DNA from: Parvibaculaceae bacterium
GTDB lineage: Bacteria > Pseudomonadota > Alphaproteobacteria > Parvibaculales > Parvibaculaceae
Reading direction: 5' to 3'
Length of the DNA: 64,000 bases
Assembly (NCBI GenBank): GCA_028283765.1
Contig: JAPWJY010000003.1
Span: forward strand, 1 to 64,000
The number at the start of each line of letters is the position of its first letter. Positions within the stretch are counted from its first letter, which is position 1. The position numbers were made by a program, and so were the translations under genes. Of this stretch, positions 1-7,829 are shown piece after piece. The notes beneath the pieces were generated by a model. It made no database searches. It worked only from the letters and a program-made list of their open reading frames with translations, and was not told the DNA's origin.

Positions 1-1059
1 GGCTTCCGTCTTCGGTCCATCCTCGATCCAGGCCTGAAACAGCTTGTAGGCGATGGCGAGCACGACCGGACCGATGAAAATACCGATCAGGCCGAAGGCG
101 AGCAGGCCACCGATGACGCCGGTGAGGATGATCAGCAGGGGGAGATCGGCCCCCTGGCTGATCAGCAAAGGCCGCACGAAATTGTCGATGGTGACGGTCA
201 GGAGCGAGCAGACCAGAAGGACGGTGCCCCAGCCGGTCTCGCCGTTCCAGTAGAGCCATGCGGTCGTGGGAAAGAGCACCAGCCCCGGCCCGAGCTGGGC
301 GATGCAGAGAATGAACATGAGGGCCGTCAGCGGCAGGGCGAGCGGGATGCCGACGATGCCGAGCGCGACCCCGCCAATGATCGATTGCAGGATTGCCGTC
401 AGGACCACGCCGAGGGCGACGCCCCGGATGGCCTGACCCGCCAGCGTTATGGATTGCTCGCCGCGCGGACCGGCGACCTTGCGCCCGAACCGGATCAGCG
501 TGTCCGCGGCATATTCCCCCTTGGCGAACAGGATGGCGGCGAACAGCACGGTGACGAAGAACTGGACGAACAGTGCTCCGATGCTGCCAACCCGCGCGAC
601 GAACCATTGGGCGACAACGCCGATATAGGGCGTGGCCTTCTTGGCCATGTCCAGCACGCCCCCGTCCGCCATGTCGCGCCAGAAGTCGCCGATGCGCGGC
701 CCGGCATAGGGCAGGGTGACAAGCCAGTCCGGCGCGGAACCGAGATCGAGCTGCTTGAGGGCGGCGAATTCCGTTATCAGCCGGTGGGCGTTATGGACCA
801 GAGCGATGATGGCGGCGCCCAGCGGCAGCAGGAAGACCAGCAGCAGGGCGAAGGTCATGACGGCCACGGCAAGGCTGCGCCTGCCCCACAGCCAGCCCTG
901 CACCCGGATCATCACCGGCCATGTCGCCGCAACGATGGTGGTTGCCCAGATGATGGCGGGCAGGAAGGGATAGAGAATCCACAATGTGACGGCGATCATG
1001 GAGACCAGCAGCAGGACGCCAAGCGCCGTGCGGGTAAGGCTTTGTTCAATGTCTTCCAT
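1..1059 (-). CDS. AI-2E family transporter (PerM/YdiK-like), 3' end outside window
   Basis: Reading the minus strand from an ATG at 1059 gives 353 uninterrupted codons that run off the left edge, so the C-terminus is missing. The protein has long hydrophobic helices near the N-terminus (residues about 12-35 and 55-80), a polar central region, then several more helices with the Gly/Pro-rich sequence typical of the family, including IGGVALGIVGIPLALPL and a late GGLLAFGLIGIFIGPVVLA segment. This pattern is characteristic of the AI-2E/PerM family of inner-membrane proteins. Members have been linked to signal export or Na+/H+ exchange, so the substrate cannot be assigned here. It is transcribed away from the SDR gene on the other strand. 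Confidence 0.85.
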   Translation of the reverse strand, partial: MEDIEQSLTRTALGVLLLVSMIAVTLWILYPFLPAIIWATTIVAATWPVMIRVQGWLWGRRSLAVAVMTFALLLVFLLPLGAAIIALVHNAHRLITEFAALKQLDLGSAPDWLVTLPYAGPRIGDFWRDMADGGVLDMAKKATPYIGVVAQWFVARVGSIGALFVQFFVTVLFAAILFAKGEYAADTLIRFGRKVAGPRGEQSITLAGQAIRGVALGVVLTAILQSIIGGVALGIVGIPLALPLTALMFILCIAQLGPGLVLFPTTAWLYWNGETGWGTVLLVCSLLTVTIDNFVRPLLISQGADLPLLIILTGVIGGLLAFGLIGIFIGPVVLAIAYKLFQAWIEDGPKTEA

Positions 1060-1224
1060 GCAGTCACTCCGGCGTGTGGCGGGGATTACTTTAGGGTGTG
1101 CCCCTGACCGAAGCGAACGGATAGTTGCCCCTGCCGGTTTCCAATCCAATTGACACCCGCTCATCCCGGCAAGTAAGTTCTGAAAAAGAACTAACAGGCT
1201 GCCGAGGCCGGGAGGAAACGCAGA

Positions 1225-1968
1225 ATGGAAAAGCGCAATGCGACCGTTGCGGTGATCGGGGCCGGTGATTTCATCGGCAGCGCGATTGCCCGGCGCTTCG
1301 CGGCCGAGGGCTACCAGATCCATGCCGGCCGGCGGAACGGTGACAGACTGGCGGACCTCAAGGCCGCGATCGAGGCGGAGGGCGGACGATGCAAAACCCG
1401 TTCGCTCGATGCCCGCAACGAGGCGGACGTCGCCGCCTTTCTCGCGGAAGCTGATGCCGCCGCGCCGCTTGAAGCCTGCATCTTCAATATCGGCGCGAAT
1501 GTGAACATGCCGTTGCTGGAAACCACCGAGCGCGTTTTCCGCAAGGTCTGGGAGATGGCATGCTATGCCGGTTTTCTGGCCGGGCGGGAGGCGGCGCGCC
1601 AGATGCTGCCCCATGGCCGGGGCTCGATCTTTTTCACAGGCGCCACGGCGAGCCTGCGCGGTGGTACTGGTTATGCGGCCTTCGCCAGCGCCAAATTCGG
1701 CCTGCGCGCCGTTGCCCAGTCGATGGCCCGGGAACTGGGGCCGAAGAATATCCATGTCGCGCATCTCATCATAGACGCCGGCGTCGATACGGCATGGGTC
1801 CGTGAGCGCCTGAAGGCGCGCGAAGGCGAAGAAGCGCTTGCCAATCTGCAGCCCGATCAGTTGATGGACCCGGCCTCGATCGCCGAGACCTACTGGCAGC
1901 TTCACCGTCAGCCCCGCGATGCCTGGACTCATGAACTCGATGTCCGGCCCTATGGCGAGAAATGGTGA
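1225..1968 (+). CDS. Short-chain dehydrogenase/reductase, catalytic Tyr replaced by Phe
   Basis: A 247-residue Rossmann-fold protein. The nucleotide-binding turn GAGDFIG is at residues 12-18 and the NIGAN segment near 88-92 fits the SDR core. The usual YxxxK active site reads FASAK, with Phe153 where Tyr is expected and Lys157 kept. I recall this FASAK variant from an SDR subgroup, so it is probably a subfamily trait and not a random mutation. The start has a good upstream GGGAGG. It is followed after 10 bp by a DsbA-fold isomerase gene, so the two are probably co-transcribed. Substrate unknown; an oxidoreductase role is inferred from the fold only. Confidence 0.85.
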   Translation: MEKRNATVAVIGAGDFIGSAIARRFAAEGYQIHAGRRNGDRLADLKAAIEAEGGRCKTRSLDARNEADVAAFLAEADAAAPLEACIFNIGANVNMPLLETTERVFRKVWEMACYAGFLAGREAARQMLPHGRGSIFFTGATASLRGGTGYAAFASAKFGLRAVAQSMARELGPKNIHVAHLIIDAGVDTAWVRERLKAREGEEALANLQPDQLMDPASIAETYWQLHRQPRDAWTHELDVRPYGEKW

Positions 1969-1978
1969 GAAGGTAAAA

Positions 1979-2590
1979 ATGAACATCAGATTTCTGTTCG
2001 ATTTCGGCAGCCCCAACGCCTATCTGAGCCATCGTGTGCTGCCACAACTGGCCGCGCGGACGGGCGTGACAGTGGACTATGTGCCGGTGCTGCTCGGCGG
2101 CATCTTCAAGGCGACGAACAACCAGTCTCCAGCCATGGCTTTCGCGGGCATCCGGAACAAGCTCGAATATGATCATCTGGAGATGGAGCGTTTCATTCGC
2201 AGGCACGGATTGACGAAATTCGTCTTCAATCCGTTTTTTCCGGTCAACACGCTCCAGATCATGCGCGGGGCCGCCGCCGCCGATCTCGACGGCTTCCTGC
2301 CTGCCTATGTCGAGGCTGTCATGACCGCCATGTGGGAAAATGGCAAGAAGATGGACGATCCCGAGGTGATCGTCGCCGCGCTCGATGCGGCGGGGCTCGA
2401 TGGCGCGGCCATTCTGGCGCGGACGCAGGCGCCGGAAGTAAAGGCGCATCTGCTCGCCAACACGGAAAAAGCGGTGGAAAGCGGCGCTTTCGGCATTCCC
2501 ACTTTTTTCGTCGGTCCGGAAATCTTTTTCGGCAAGGACCGCCTGCGCGATGTCGAGGAGGAAATCGTCAGGGTGCAGAAAGCGGGATAA
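1979..2590 (+). CDS. 2-hydroxychromene-2-carboxylate isomerase family (DsbA/GST-kappa fold)
   Basis: A 203-residue protein. The N-terminus FLFDFGSPNAYLSH places the family's catalytic Ser at residue 11, and the C-terminal GAFGIPTFFVG segment contains the cis-Pro loop of the thioredoxin-like DsbA fold. Known relatives use glutathione and isomerise hydroxychromene carboxylates in naphthalene breakdown, but many paralogues have other aromatic or unknown substrates. No other aromatic-degradation genes are nearby. I chose the ATG at 1979 over an in-frame upstream start at 1919 because it has a GAGAAGG ribosome site and begins exactly at the fold's first strand. Likely in one operon with the preceding SDR. 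Confidence 0.85.
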   Translation: MNIRFLFDFGSPNAYLSHRVLPQLAARTGVTVDYVPVLLGGIFKATNNQSPAMAFAGIRNKLEYDHLEMERFIRRHGLTKFVFNPFFPVNTLQIMRGAAAADLDGFLPAYVEAVMTAMWENGKKMDDPEVIVAALDAAGLDGAAILARTQAPEVKAHLLANTEKAVESGAFGIPTFFVGPEIFFGKDRLRDVEEEIVRVQKAG

Positions 2591-2599
2591 TATTTCCGC

Positions 2600-3472
2600 T
2601 TATTGCGCCATCGGCCCGATTTTCATGCGGAAACTTCTTTCCTCTCCCGGTTTCAGGGAAAAGAGCCCCGGTTTTTCGGTGAACGGGCCGTCAAACCCTT
2701 CGGGGCTGGCCATGCCATGCCAGGGCTCGATGCACAGATAATCCGCTCCCGGCCTCATCCACAGGCCGAGTTGCTCGAACCCCTCCCATGAGACGGAGAG
2801 GGCCAGATCGGCTGTGCCATAGCTCAAGGACGTGCTGGCGAGCGCATCGAAGATCAGCGCGTCGCGCTCGAACAGGTTTTCATCGAGGGGGAGGACGCGT
2901 CCTTCCACCGGAGAAGGCTCGCGTTCGCCGGAGAGGAGCCCCGCCTTCAGGCGGCGGACCGGCGCGGGTTCCGGCTGATCGAAAAGGATCTGGTGATCCG
3001 TTTTGGGCGTGCCGGGGCTGAGTGGCCAGTTGAAGGCGGGGTGCGCGCCGATGCTGGCAAAGAGGGGCCGGGATGAGGGGTTCGCCACCAGATAATCGAT
3101 GGTGAGCGCGCCGTCCGTGATCGTGTAGGCGATCTCCAGCGTGAAATCGAACGGGTAGCGTTCGCGGGTATGGACGTCGGCGATCAGACGCAGACGGCAG
3201 GCTTCGGGGTACCGTTCGATCCATTCGAAATCGAGGTCCCGGGCGAAACCGTGCTGGGTCAGGGTATAGCTTCTGCCGTCATGATGAAGCCGGTCGCCCG
3301 CCAGTTTTCCGACAATGGGAAAGAGGTTGGGCGCATGTCTTGGCCATTGGGGGCCGGCCTGCCAGAGCAGTTCGCCGGTCCCCTCAAGACGAAGCGAGGA
3401 AAGCTCGGCCCCGCGCTGCCTGACGCAGGCGCTCAACCCGCCTGTCCCGAAGCGCCATTCCACATTGCTCAT
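2600..3472 (-). CDS. Aldose 1-epimerase family protein (LacX-like)
   Basis: A 290-residue galactose-mutarotase-fold protein. Landmarks are the QHGFARD segment (around residue 73), the GAHPAFNWP segment with a conserved His, and EPWHGMASPEG near the C-terminus, which should supply the catalytic Glu. The architecture matches the LacX/YihR-type branch, which interconverts sugar anomers or whose substrates are unknown. No signal peptide is present, so it is cytosolic. Its start overlaps the stop of the upstream SGNH hydrolase gene by the usual ATGA arrangement, indicating translational coupling. It converges with the isomerase gene, with only 9 bp between the two stops. Confidence 0.88.
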   Translation of the reverse strand: MSNVEWRFGTGGLSACVRQRGAELSSLRLEGTGELLWQAGPQWPRHAPNLFPIVGKLAGDRLHHDGRSYTLTQHGFARDLDFEWIERYPEACRLRLIADVHTRERYPFDFTLEIAYTITDGALTIDYLVANPSSRPLFASIGAHPAFNWPLSPGTPKTDHQILFDQPEPAPVRRLKAGLLSGEREPSPVEGRVLPLDENLFERDALIFDALASTSLSYGTADLALSVSWEGFEQLGLWMRPGADYLCIEPWHGMASPEGFDGPFTEKPGLFSLKPGEERSFRMKIGPMAQ

Positions 3473-4284
3473 TGAGCAACCTTGCTCTTGTCCCCCATCA
3501 GCCGGGCAAGCGCCGGCTCGATGGCCTCGGCCATTTTTGCCTGGGCGAAGGCGTCGGGATGAACGGCGCCTGCGGGGGGCTTGGCGTGGGGGTCCATGAA
3601 CATGGACTGGTCGATGACGCCGTTTTTCAGGAACACATAGGAAATGTCGAGGAAGGTCACGTAGCTGCTGCCCTGATAATAGGCCTGAAGCATGCCGTTG
3701 ACGGTCTGGTCGATCTGCGTCTTCTGCGGCCAGAGGTCGCTTGGCAGGATGCCGAGCAGGAGCACCTTCGTTTTGGGCAATCGCGCATGGATCGTCGAGA
3801 CGACAGCCTTGATGCCCGCCAGCGTATCCTCGGCGGTGCCGCCCCGGGCGGTATTGTTGGTACCGATCAGCACCACCGCCACCCTGGGGCTGATGCCCGA
3901 GATCTCGCCATTTTCCAGCCGCCAGAGAACATGGCCCGTGCCGTCTCCGCCAAAGCCCAGATTGAGAGCCTTGCGGTCGCCGTAGAACCGGTTCCAGACA
4001 TCGTGGAAATTATATTGGGGCACGCCGCCGTTGAACTCGTAGTCCTGGGTGATCGAGTCGCCGATGAACACGAGGTTGATCTTGCCGCGGTCGCGGATTT
4101 CCTGAAGTTTGGCGGCATGGCGCTGGGACCACCAGTCCTGCTGCACCGGCACCGCCTCTGTCGAGGGGTTCGACTCCGCCGCATAGATGGTGGAAGGGGA
4201 CGCAAGGGAGAGCACAGCCGCCATGAGCGCCGCGCAGAACATTACACAGAGACGCACGCTTATCTCCTTCGCCGGACCGGACAT
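3469..4284 (-). CDS. Secreted SGNH/GDSL hydrolase (PAF-acetylhydrolase-like)
   Basis: A 271-residue protein with a signal peptide ending near AA36 (hydrophobic stretch about 11-33), so it acts in the periplasm. Block I is FIGDSIT with the nucleophile Ser77. Block II Gly lies in LGFGGDGT and block III Asn in LIGTNN. A probable catalytic His242 lies in GAVHPDA, but the Asp normally three residues before it is absent; the nearest Asp is 231. Related enzymes remove acetyl or acyl groups from lipids or glycans. It is the first gene of a two-gene unit with the mutarotase-like gene, which suggests, without proving, a carbohydrate substrate. Confidence 0.85.
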   Translation of the reverse strand: MSGPAKEISVRLCVMFCAALMAAVLSLASPSTIYAAESNPSTEAVPVQQDWWSQRHAAKLQEIRDRGKINLVFIGDSITQDYEFNGGVPQYNFHDVWNRFYGDRKALNLGFGGDGTGHVLWRLENGEISGISPRVAVVLIGTNNTARGGTAEDTLAGIKAVVSTIHARLPKTKVLLLGILPSDLWPQKTQIDQTVNGMLQAYYQGSSYVTFLDISYVFLKNGVIDQSMFMDPHAKPPAGAVHPDAFAQAKMAEAIEPALARLMGDKSKVAQ

Positions 4285-4460
4285 GCACAGAGCACCACTA
4301 TCGCATACTTAGCCACTCTTGAGGCTCCCCCGTAAGGCTGGAAAACGGCACTTTTGAGGTCACTCCGTCACGGAACGCTGGACAAGAGGACCCTTCTTTC
4401 GCTCTATTGCCTCAAAATGCGAACGTGCTCCGGTTTTTCGGAGCGGACCGGGAGGCTGGC

Positions 4461-6362
4461 GTGCAGGGACCGAAAGAGGCGACAGGGGCGACGATAAGGG
4501 CGCAGGCGCATGTGTGCGGGCATCTGCCCGCCGAGACCGGCGAGGATTTTGAAAACGCCCGGCGCGGCTTCATTGCCACGCTGCCGGAAATGATCGTGCG
4601 CAATGCCGCCGGCGGCACGGTCTGGGATATGGAGCAATATGCTTTCGAGGCCGAGGGAAACCCCGTTCCCGACACGGTCAATCCCAGCCTGTGGCGTCAG
4701 GCCCAGCTCAATGCGCTCCATGGCCTCTTCAAGGTCACGGAGGGCATCTATCAGGTCCGGGGCTTCGACATTTCGAACATCACCTTCATTGAAGGAAAGA
4801 CCGGCTTCATCGTCATCGATCCGCTGATTTCATCGGAAGTTGCCCGGGCAGCCCTTGAGCTGGCATGGGCGCATCTGGGTGAGAGGCCGGTTGTGGCGGT
4901 CATCTATACCCACAGCCATGTCGATCATTATGGCGGCGTCCGTGGCGTCACCAGCGATGAGGAAGTGGCGGCGGGAAAAGTCCGGATCATCGCGCCCGAG
5001 GGCTTCCTGGAGCATGCCGTCAGCGAGAACGTGCTGGCTGGCACGGCCATGACCCGGCGGGCGATGTACATGTACGGCGCCCTGCTGCCGCGCGGTCCCA
5101 GGGGGCATGTCGATGTCGGGCTCGGCAAGGCCACGTCCATGGGCTCCGTCGGGATCATCCCGCCGACTGAAAGCATCACGCATTCGCCGCAGACCCTGAC
5201 GATCGACGGGGTCGAGTTCGTTTTCCAGCTCACGCCGGACACGGAAGCGCCCTCGGAGATGAACTTCTTCCTGCCCGCCATGAAGGCACTGTGCATGGCG
5301 GAGAACTGCTCCGCCCATCTGCATAATCTCTATACGCCGCGCGGCGCGCAGGTGCGCGACGCCAAGGCATGGAGTTATTATATCGACGAGGCCATCGAAT
5401 TGTTCACCGGGGAAACCGACGTGATGTTCGCATGCCATCACTGGCCGCGCTGGGGGCAGGAGACGGCGGTCACATTTCTGCGCAAGCAGCGCGATATGTA
5501 CAAATATATCCATGACCAGACCCTGCGCCTCGCCAATCACGGGCTGACGCCGCTCGAAATCGCCGAACAACTGGAAATGCCGCCGACCCTTGCTTCGGAA
5601 TGGTATGCGCGGGGCTATTACGGCACCCTCAATCACAATGTGAAGGCCGTCTATCAGCGCTATCTCGGCTGGTTCGACGCCAACCCCGCCCATCTGCACC
5701 CATTGCCGCCGGTCGAGGCGGCTGGGCGGTATGTGGCGTTCATGGGGGGAGCGGAAGCGGTGCTGGAGAAGGCGCGGGACTCTTTCGACAAGGGGGACTA
5801 TCGCTGGGTTGCCGAGGTGGTGAACCACGTCGTTTTCGCCGATCCAGCCAATCAGGCGGCGCGCGCGCTGCAGGCCGATGCGCTGGAGCAGATGGGCTAT
5901 CAGGCCGAGTCGGGGCCGTGGCGCAACTTCTATCTGTGCGGCGCGCAGGAACTGCGCCATCCGTGGCCTGCATCGCCCACGCCGCGCACGGCCGCGGCCG
6001 GTCAGGTTCGCGCCCTGCCGGAGCCGCAGCTTTTCGATTACATGTCGGTCCGTCTCAACGGGCAAAAGGCCGGAGCCCGGACCTTTGCCATCAATGTCCA
6101 TTTTACAGACAGCGGCCGCCGCTTCCTGCTGACGGTCGAAAATGCGGTGATGCACCATTACGAGCGGCCGGTTTTGGAGACGGCAGAGGCGACAGTGGCC
6201 CTGACCCGGGCGGATCTCGCCGAATTGCTGATCGGATCCCGGACTCTGGCGGATCTTTGCGAACTGGGCCGTGCCCGTGTCGATGGCGCGAGGGGATCCG
6301 TGGAGGAATTGCTGTCCTTGCTCGACCAGTTCGATGTGTTGTTCAATATTGTGGAGCCGTGA
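4461..6362 (+). CDS. Alkylsulfatase-like metallo-beta-lactamase-fold hydrolase
   Basis: A 633-residue protein from a GTG at 4461, which has GGGAGG five bases upstream; a TTG 54 bases earlier is possible but lacks a good site. The metal-binding signature THSHVDHYGG begins at residue 150, giving His151, His153, Asp155 and His156. A second metal motif lies in CMAENCSAHLHN. After the catalytic domain come a helical dimerisation region (ANHGLTPLEIAEQL onward) and a C-terminal SCP2-like lipid-binding domain, the order seen in SdsA1-type alkylsulfatases. Those enzymes release sulfate from alkyl sulfates and are often exported. Here no signal peptide is visible, so a cytosolic location is inferred. 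Upstream and downstream genes are unrelated. Confidence 0.88.
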   Translation: MQGPKEATGATIRAQAHVCGHLPAETGEDFENARRGFIATLPEMIVRNAAGGTVWDMEQYAFEAEGNPVPDTVNPSLWRQAQLNALHGLFKVTEGIYQVRGFDISNITFIEGKTGFIVIDPLISSEVARAALELAWAHLGERPVVAVIYTHSHVDHYGGVRGVTSDEEVAAGKVRIIAPEGFLEHAVSENVLAGTAMTRRAMYMYGALLPRGPRGHVDVGLGKATSMGSVGIIPPTESITHSPQTLTIDGVEFVFQLTPDTEAPSEMNFFLPAMKALCMAENCSAHLHNLYTPRGAQVRDAKAWSYYIDEAIELFTGETDVMFACHHWPRWGQETAVTFLRKQRDMYKYIHDQTLRLANHGLTPLEIAEQLEMPPTLASEWYARGYYGTLNHNVKAVYQRYLGWFDANPAHLHPLPPVEAAGRYVAFMGGAEAVLEKARDSFDKGDYRWVAEVVNHVVFADPANQAARALQADALEQMGYQAESGPWRNFYLCGAQELRHPWPASPTPRTAAAGQVRALPEPQLFDYMSVRLNGQKAGARTFAINVHFTDSGRRFLLTVENAVMHHYERPVLETAEATVALTRADLAELLIGSRTLADLCELGRARVDGARGSVEELLSLLDQFDVLFNIVEP

Positions 6363-6580
6363 TACGCATTTCATTGTAATCTTGTTACGAATCCGGAGAG
6401 CGCCATAAAAATATAATCAAATGTGACAAATATAGATCTGGATATTGAGTGCAAAATATAAGCATTCGTGTGTGTAAAATTTTACATGAAATCCGTTTTC
6501 CAGACCTCTCATCGATTTTAGAGAATATTTGAGATATAAATGCCAATATTTAAAGTATAATTTCGGAGTTTGTGGTGCTT

Positions 6581-6592
6581 AATTGTGGCATG
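6581..6592 (+). repeat. Direct repeat copy 1, AATTGTGGCATG
   Basis: AATTGTGGCATG at 6581-6592 matches AACTGTGGCATG at 6796-6807 in 11 of 12 positions. The two copies are 215 bp apart in the leader of the cellulose operon. A regulator-binding role is inferred from position only. Confidence 0.4.
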
Positions 6593-6795
6593 GAAGATGT
6601 TAGTCAGAGGGCGCACGCATTATTTTTATGTGAGAGCTTATATTCGATTGAATAAAATCTGGAGGTCAATTTTCAATATGTGGGGTTTTCATAAGTCTGG
6701 CCCCCCTATTCCGGGTATTACCCGTAGCGCGACTCATGATTTTCCTTTTAGAATCACTTGATAACGCAGGCGTGGCGAATTCGTTGCGGGAATGC

Positions 6796-6807
6796 AACTG
6801 TGGCATG
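6796..6807 (+). repeat. Direct repeat copy 2, AACTGTGGCATG
   Basis: Second copy of the repeat. It covers the place where the -35 element would lie for the TATAAG at 6823-6828 (17-base spacer), and no consensus -35 is present there. That geometry would suit an activator-dependent promoter. Confidence 0.4.
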
Positions 6808-6812
6808 TGCAA

Positions 6813-6849
6813 ATTAGTTCGTTATAAGTTAATTCTAGTTTTAACTAAT
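6813..6849. promoter_or_regulatory. Inverted repeat ATTAGTT...AACTAAT before bcs operon
   Basis: Seven-base perfect arms at 6813-6819 and 6843-6849 flank a second short inverted pair (GTTAA...TTAAC). The element lies 42 bp upstream of the first bcs start codon and overlaps a TATAAG. It could be an operator or a structure in the mRNA leader. Confidence 0.4.
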
Positions 6850-6890
6850 CGTCACACGTGTTAAGCCTAAAAAAATTCTGAGGAGTTCCC

Positions 6891-7829
6891 ATGGTGGTCG
6901 CGCGGGACACGGTGAGTTTACTGGAAACGCTGGGGGCCGACGATGTTGAGTATCGCGACTTTGAGGCGACGCCAATGAATAGTGTGGCCTATACGGATCG
7001 CTGGTCGATCATCGATGCCGTTGCCGGGGCGACCGGGGGCGAATCCTCTTTACCTCAGGCGGATAATACGCCCTATGCACATGGCAGCCTCAATGAAGTA
7101 AGCTTTGCGTCGGCCGGGGAACAGGCGCGTCCATCGATTTTCCGGCTGGCGGAGCGAACAGTGCCTGATGTCGGGAAGGTTGTTCCAAGTGTGGAGAGGC
7201 CTGCTGCGATTTTTGGCGCGCGGCCTGTGCCTGTATCGGTACCCACAATGCCCGCCCCCAAACTGAAATCGCAACCTCTTGCCTCCTCATCGGCACATGA
7301 TCCGTTCGCGGCTGGACCGGTGCCTGTGACACCTTCCAGGGGTGTTTTCGGCATGAAGGAGCCTGTGCCGGCTGTTCCAGATATGCCGTTTGCGCCGGGT
7401 GAAGCTGAAATCGAGGCCGCTCTGGGGTTGTCTGCATCGGCCGATGCTCTCAAGCAGCCCCCGCCGCTGCCTTCATCCAGGCAGGCGCCGCAGCCGCAGA
7501 CTTTTCAACCGACGATGGCAGACCAACAGCCAGCAGCGCCACGAAGCGCTGCTGGTCCGGTTTTTGCGTCCCGGCAGGTTAACCGGGCCGAAGCGCCGCT
7601 GCTCCAAAAAATCCAGCCTCATGCGGCGCAGCCGGATAGAATTCAGTTCCCCGAAACGGCGAGCGCGAGCCTCTATAAATCGGGCCCGCTTCCGGCTGGC
7701 CCGGCTACGGTAGCTGCTCCTGTTGTATCGCGGAATTTGTTTCGCAAGGTGAACGCGCCGCAGGTGGCGTCCTCGCCTGAGGTGAACTCATTACATCAAC
7801 TCTTCATGCGCATTGCGGAAGGGACGTAA
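6891..7829 (+). CDS. Cellulose biosynthesis protein, BcsR-like N-terminus with proline-rich tail (BcsP-like)
   Basis: A 312-residue protein opening the bcs operon. Residues about 6-47 (DTVSLLETLGADDVEYRDF, then a short gap and RWSIIDAVAG) follow the pattern of the small enterobacterial BcsR protein: a hydrophobic helix, an (I/V)-D/E-Y-x-D/x-(F/I) segment, then a W-x-(L/I)-(L/I) helix. The remainder to about 290 is low-complexity and rich in Pro, Ala and Ser. The last residues (SLHQLFMRIAEG) form a conserved-looking amphipathic end. BcsR assists BcsQ and BcsA assembly in Escherichia coli. Proline-rich BcsP proteins occur in other type I clusters. No signal peptide, so cytosolic. The stop overlaps the bcsQ start (TAATG), implying coupled translation. 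Confidence 0.7.
   Translation: MVVARDTVSLLETLGADDVEYRDFEATPMNSVAYTDRWSIIDAVAGATGGESSLPQADNTPYAHGSLNEVSFASAGEQARPSIFRLAERTVPDVGKVVPSVERPAAIFGARPVPVSVPTMPAPKLKSQPLASSSAHDPFAAGPVPVTPSRGVFGMKEPVPAVPDMPFAPGEAEIEAALGLSASADALKQPPPLPSSRQAPQPQTFQPTMADQQPAAPRSAAGPVFASRQVNRAEAPLLQKIQPHAAQPDRIQFPETASASLYKSGPLPAGPATVAAPVVSRNLFRKVNAPQVASSPEVNSLHQLFMRIAEGT

Larger units (their letters stand above)
6363..6890. promoter_or_regulatory. AT-rich intergenic region upstream of the cellulose operon
   Basis: A 528-bp stretch without a convincing gene. It is visibly much richer in A/T than its surroundings. It holds a consensus TATAAT at 6556-6561, a TATAAG at 6823-6828 closer to the operon, a 12-base direct repeat (6581-6592 and 6796-6807) and an inverted repeat (6813-6849). 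The operon start is preceded by GAGGAG at 6880-6885. A small open frame at 6570-6761 lacks a ribosome site and coding character. This region most likely contains the bcs promoter and binding sites for its regulators; none can be named. Confidence 0.6.

Noticed and set aside
1150-1179. TTGACA-based promoter before the SDR gene
   Set aside because: TTGACA at 1150-1155 is good, but no acceptable -10 lies 16-18 bases downstream.
6570-6761. 63-residue frame in the bcs leader
   Set aside because: No ribosome site, no recognisable domain and located in AT-rich regulatory sequence.
6586-6815. Sigma-54-like TGGCAT elements before the bcs operon
   Set aside because: Neither TGGCAT has the GC of a -12 element at the required spacing.
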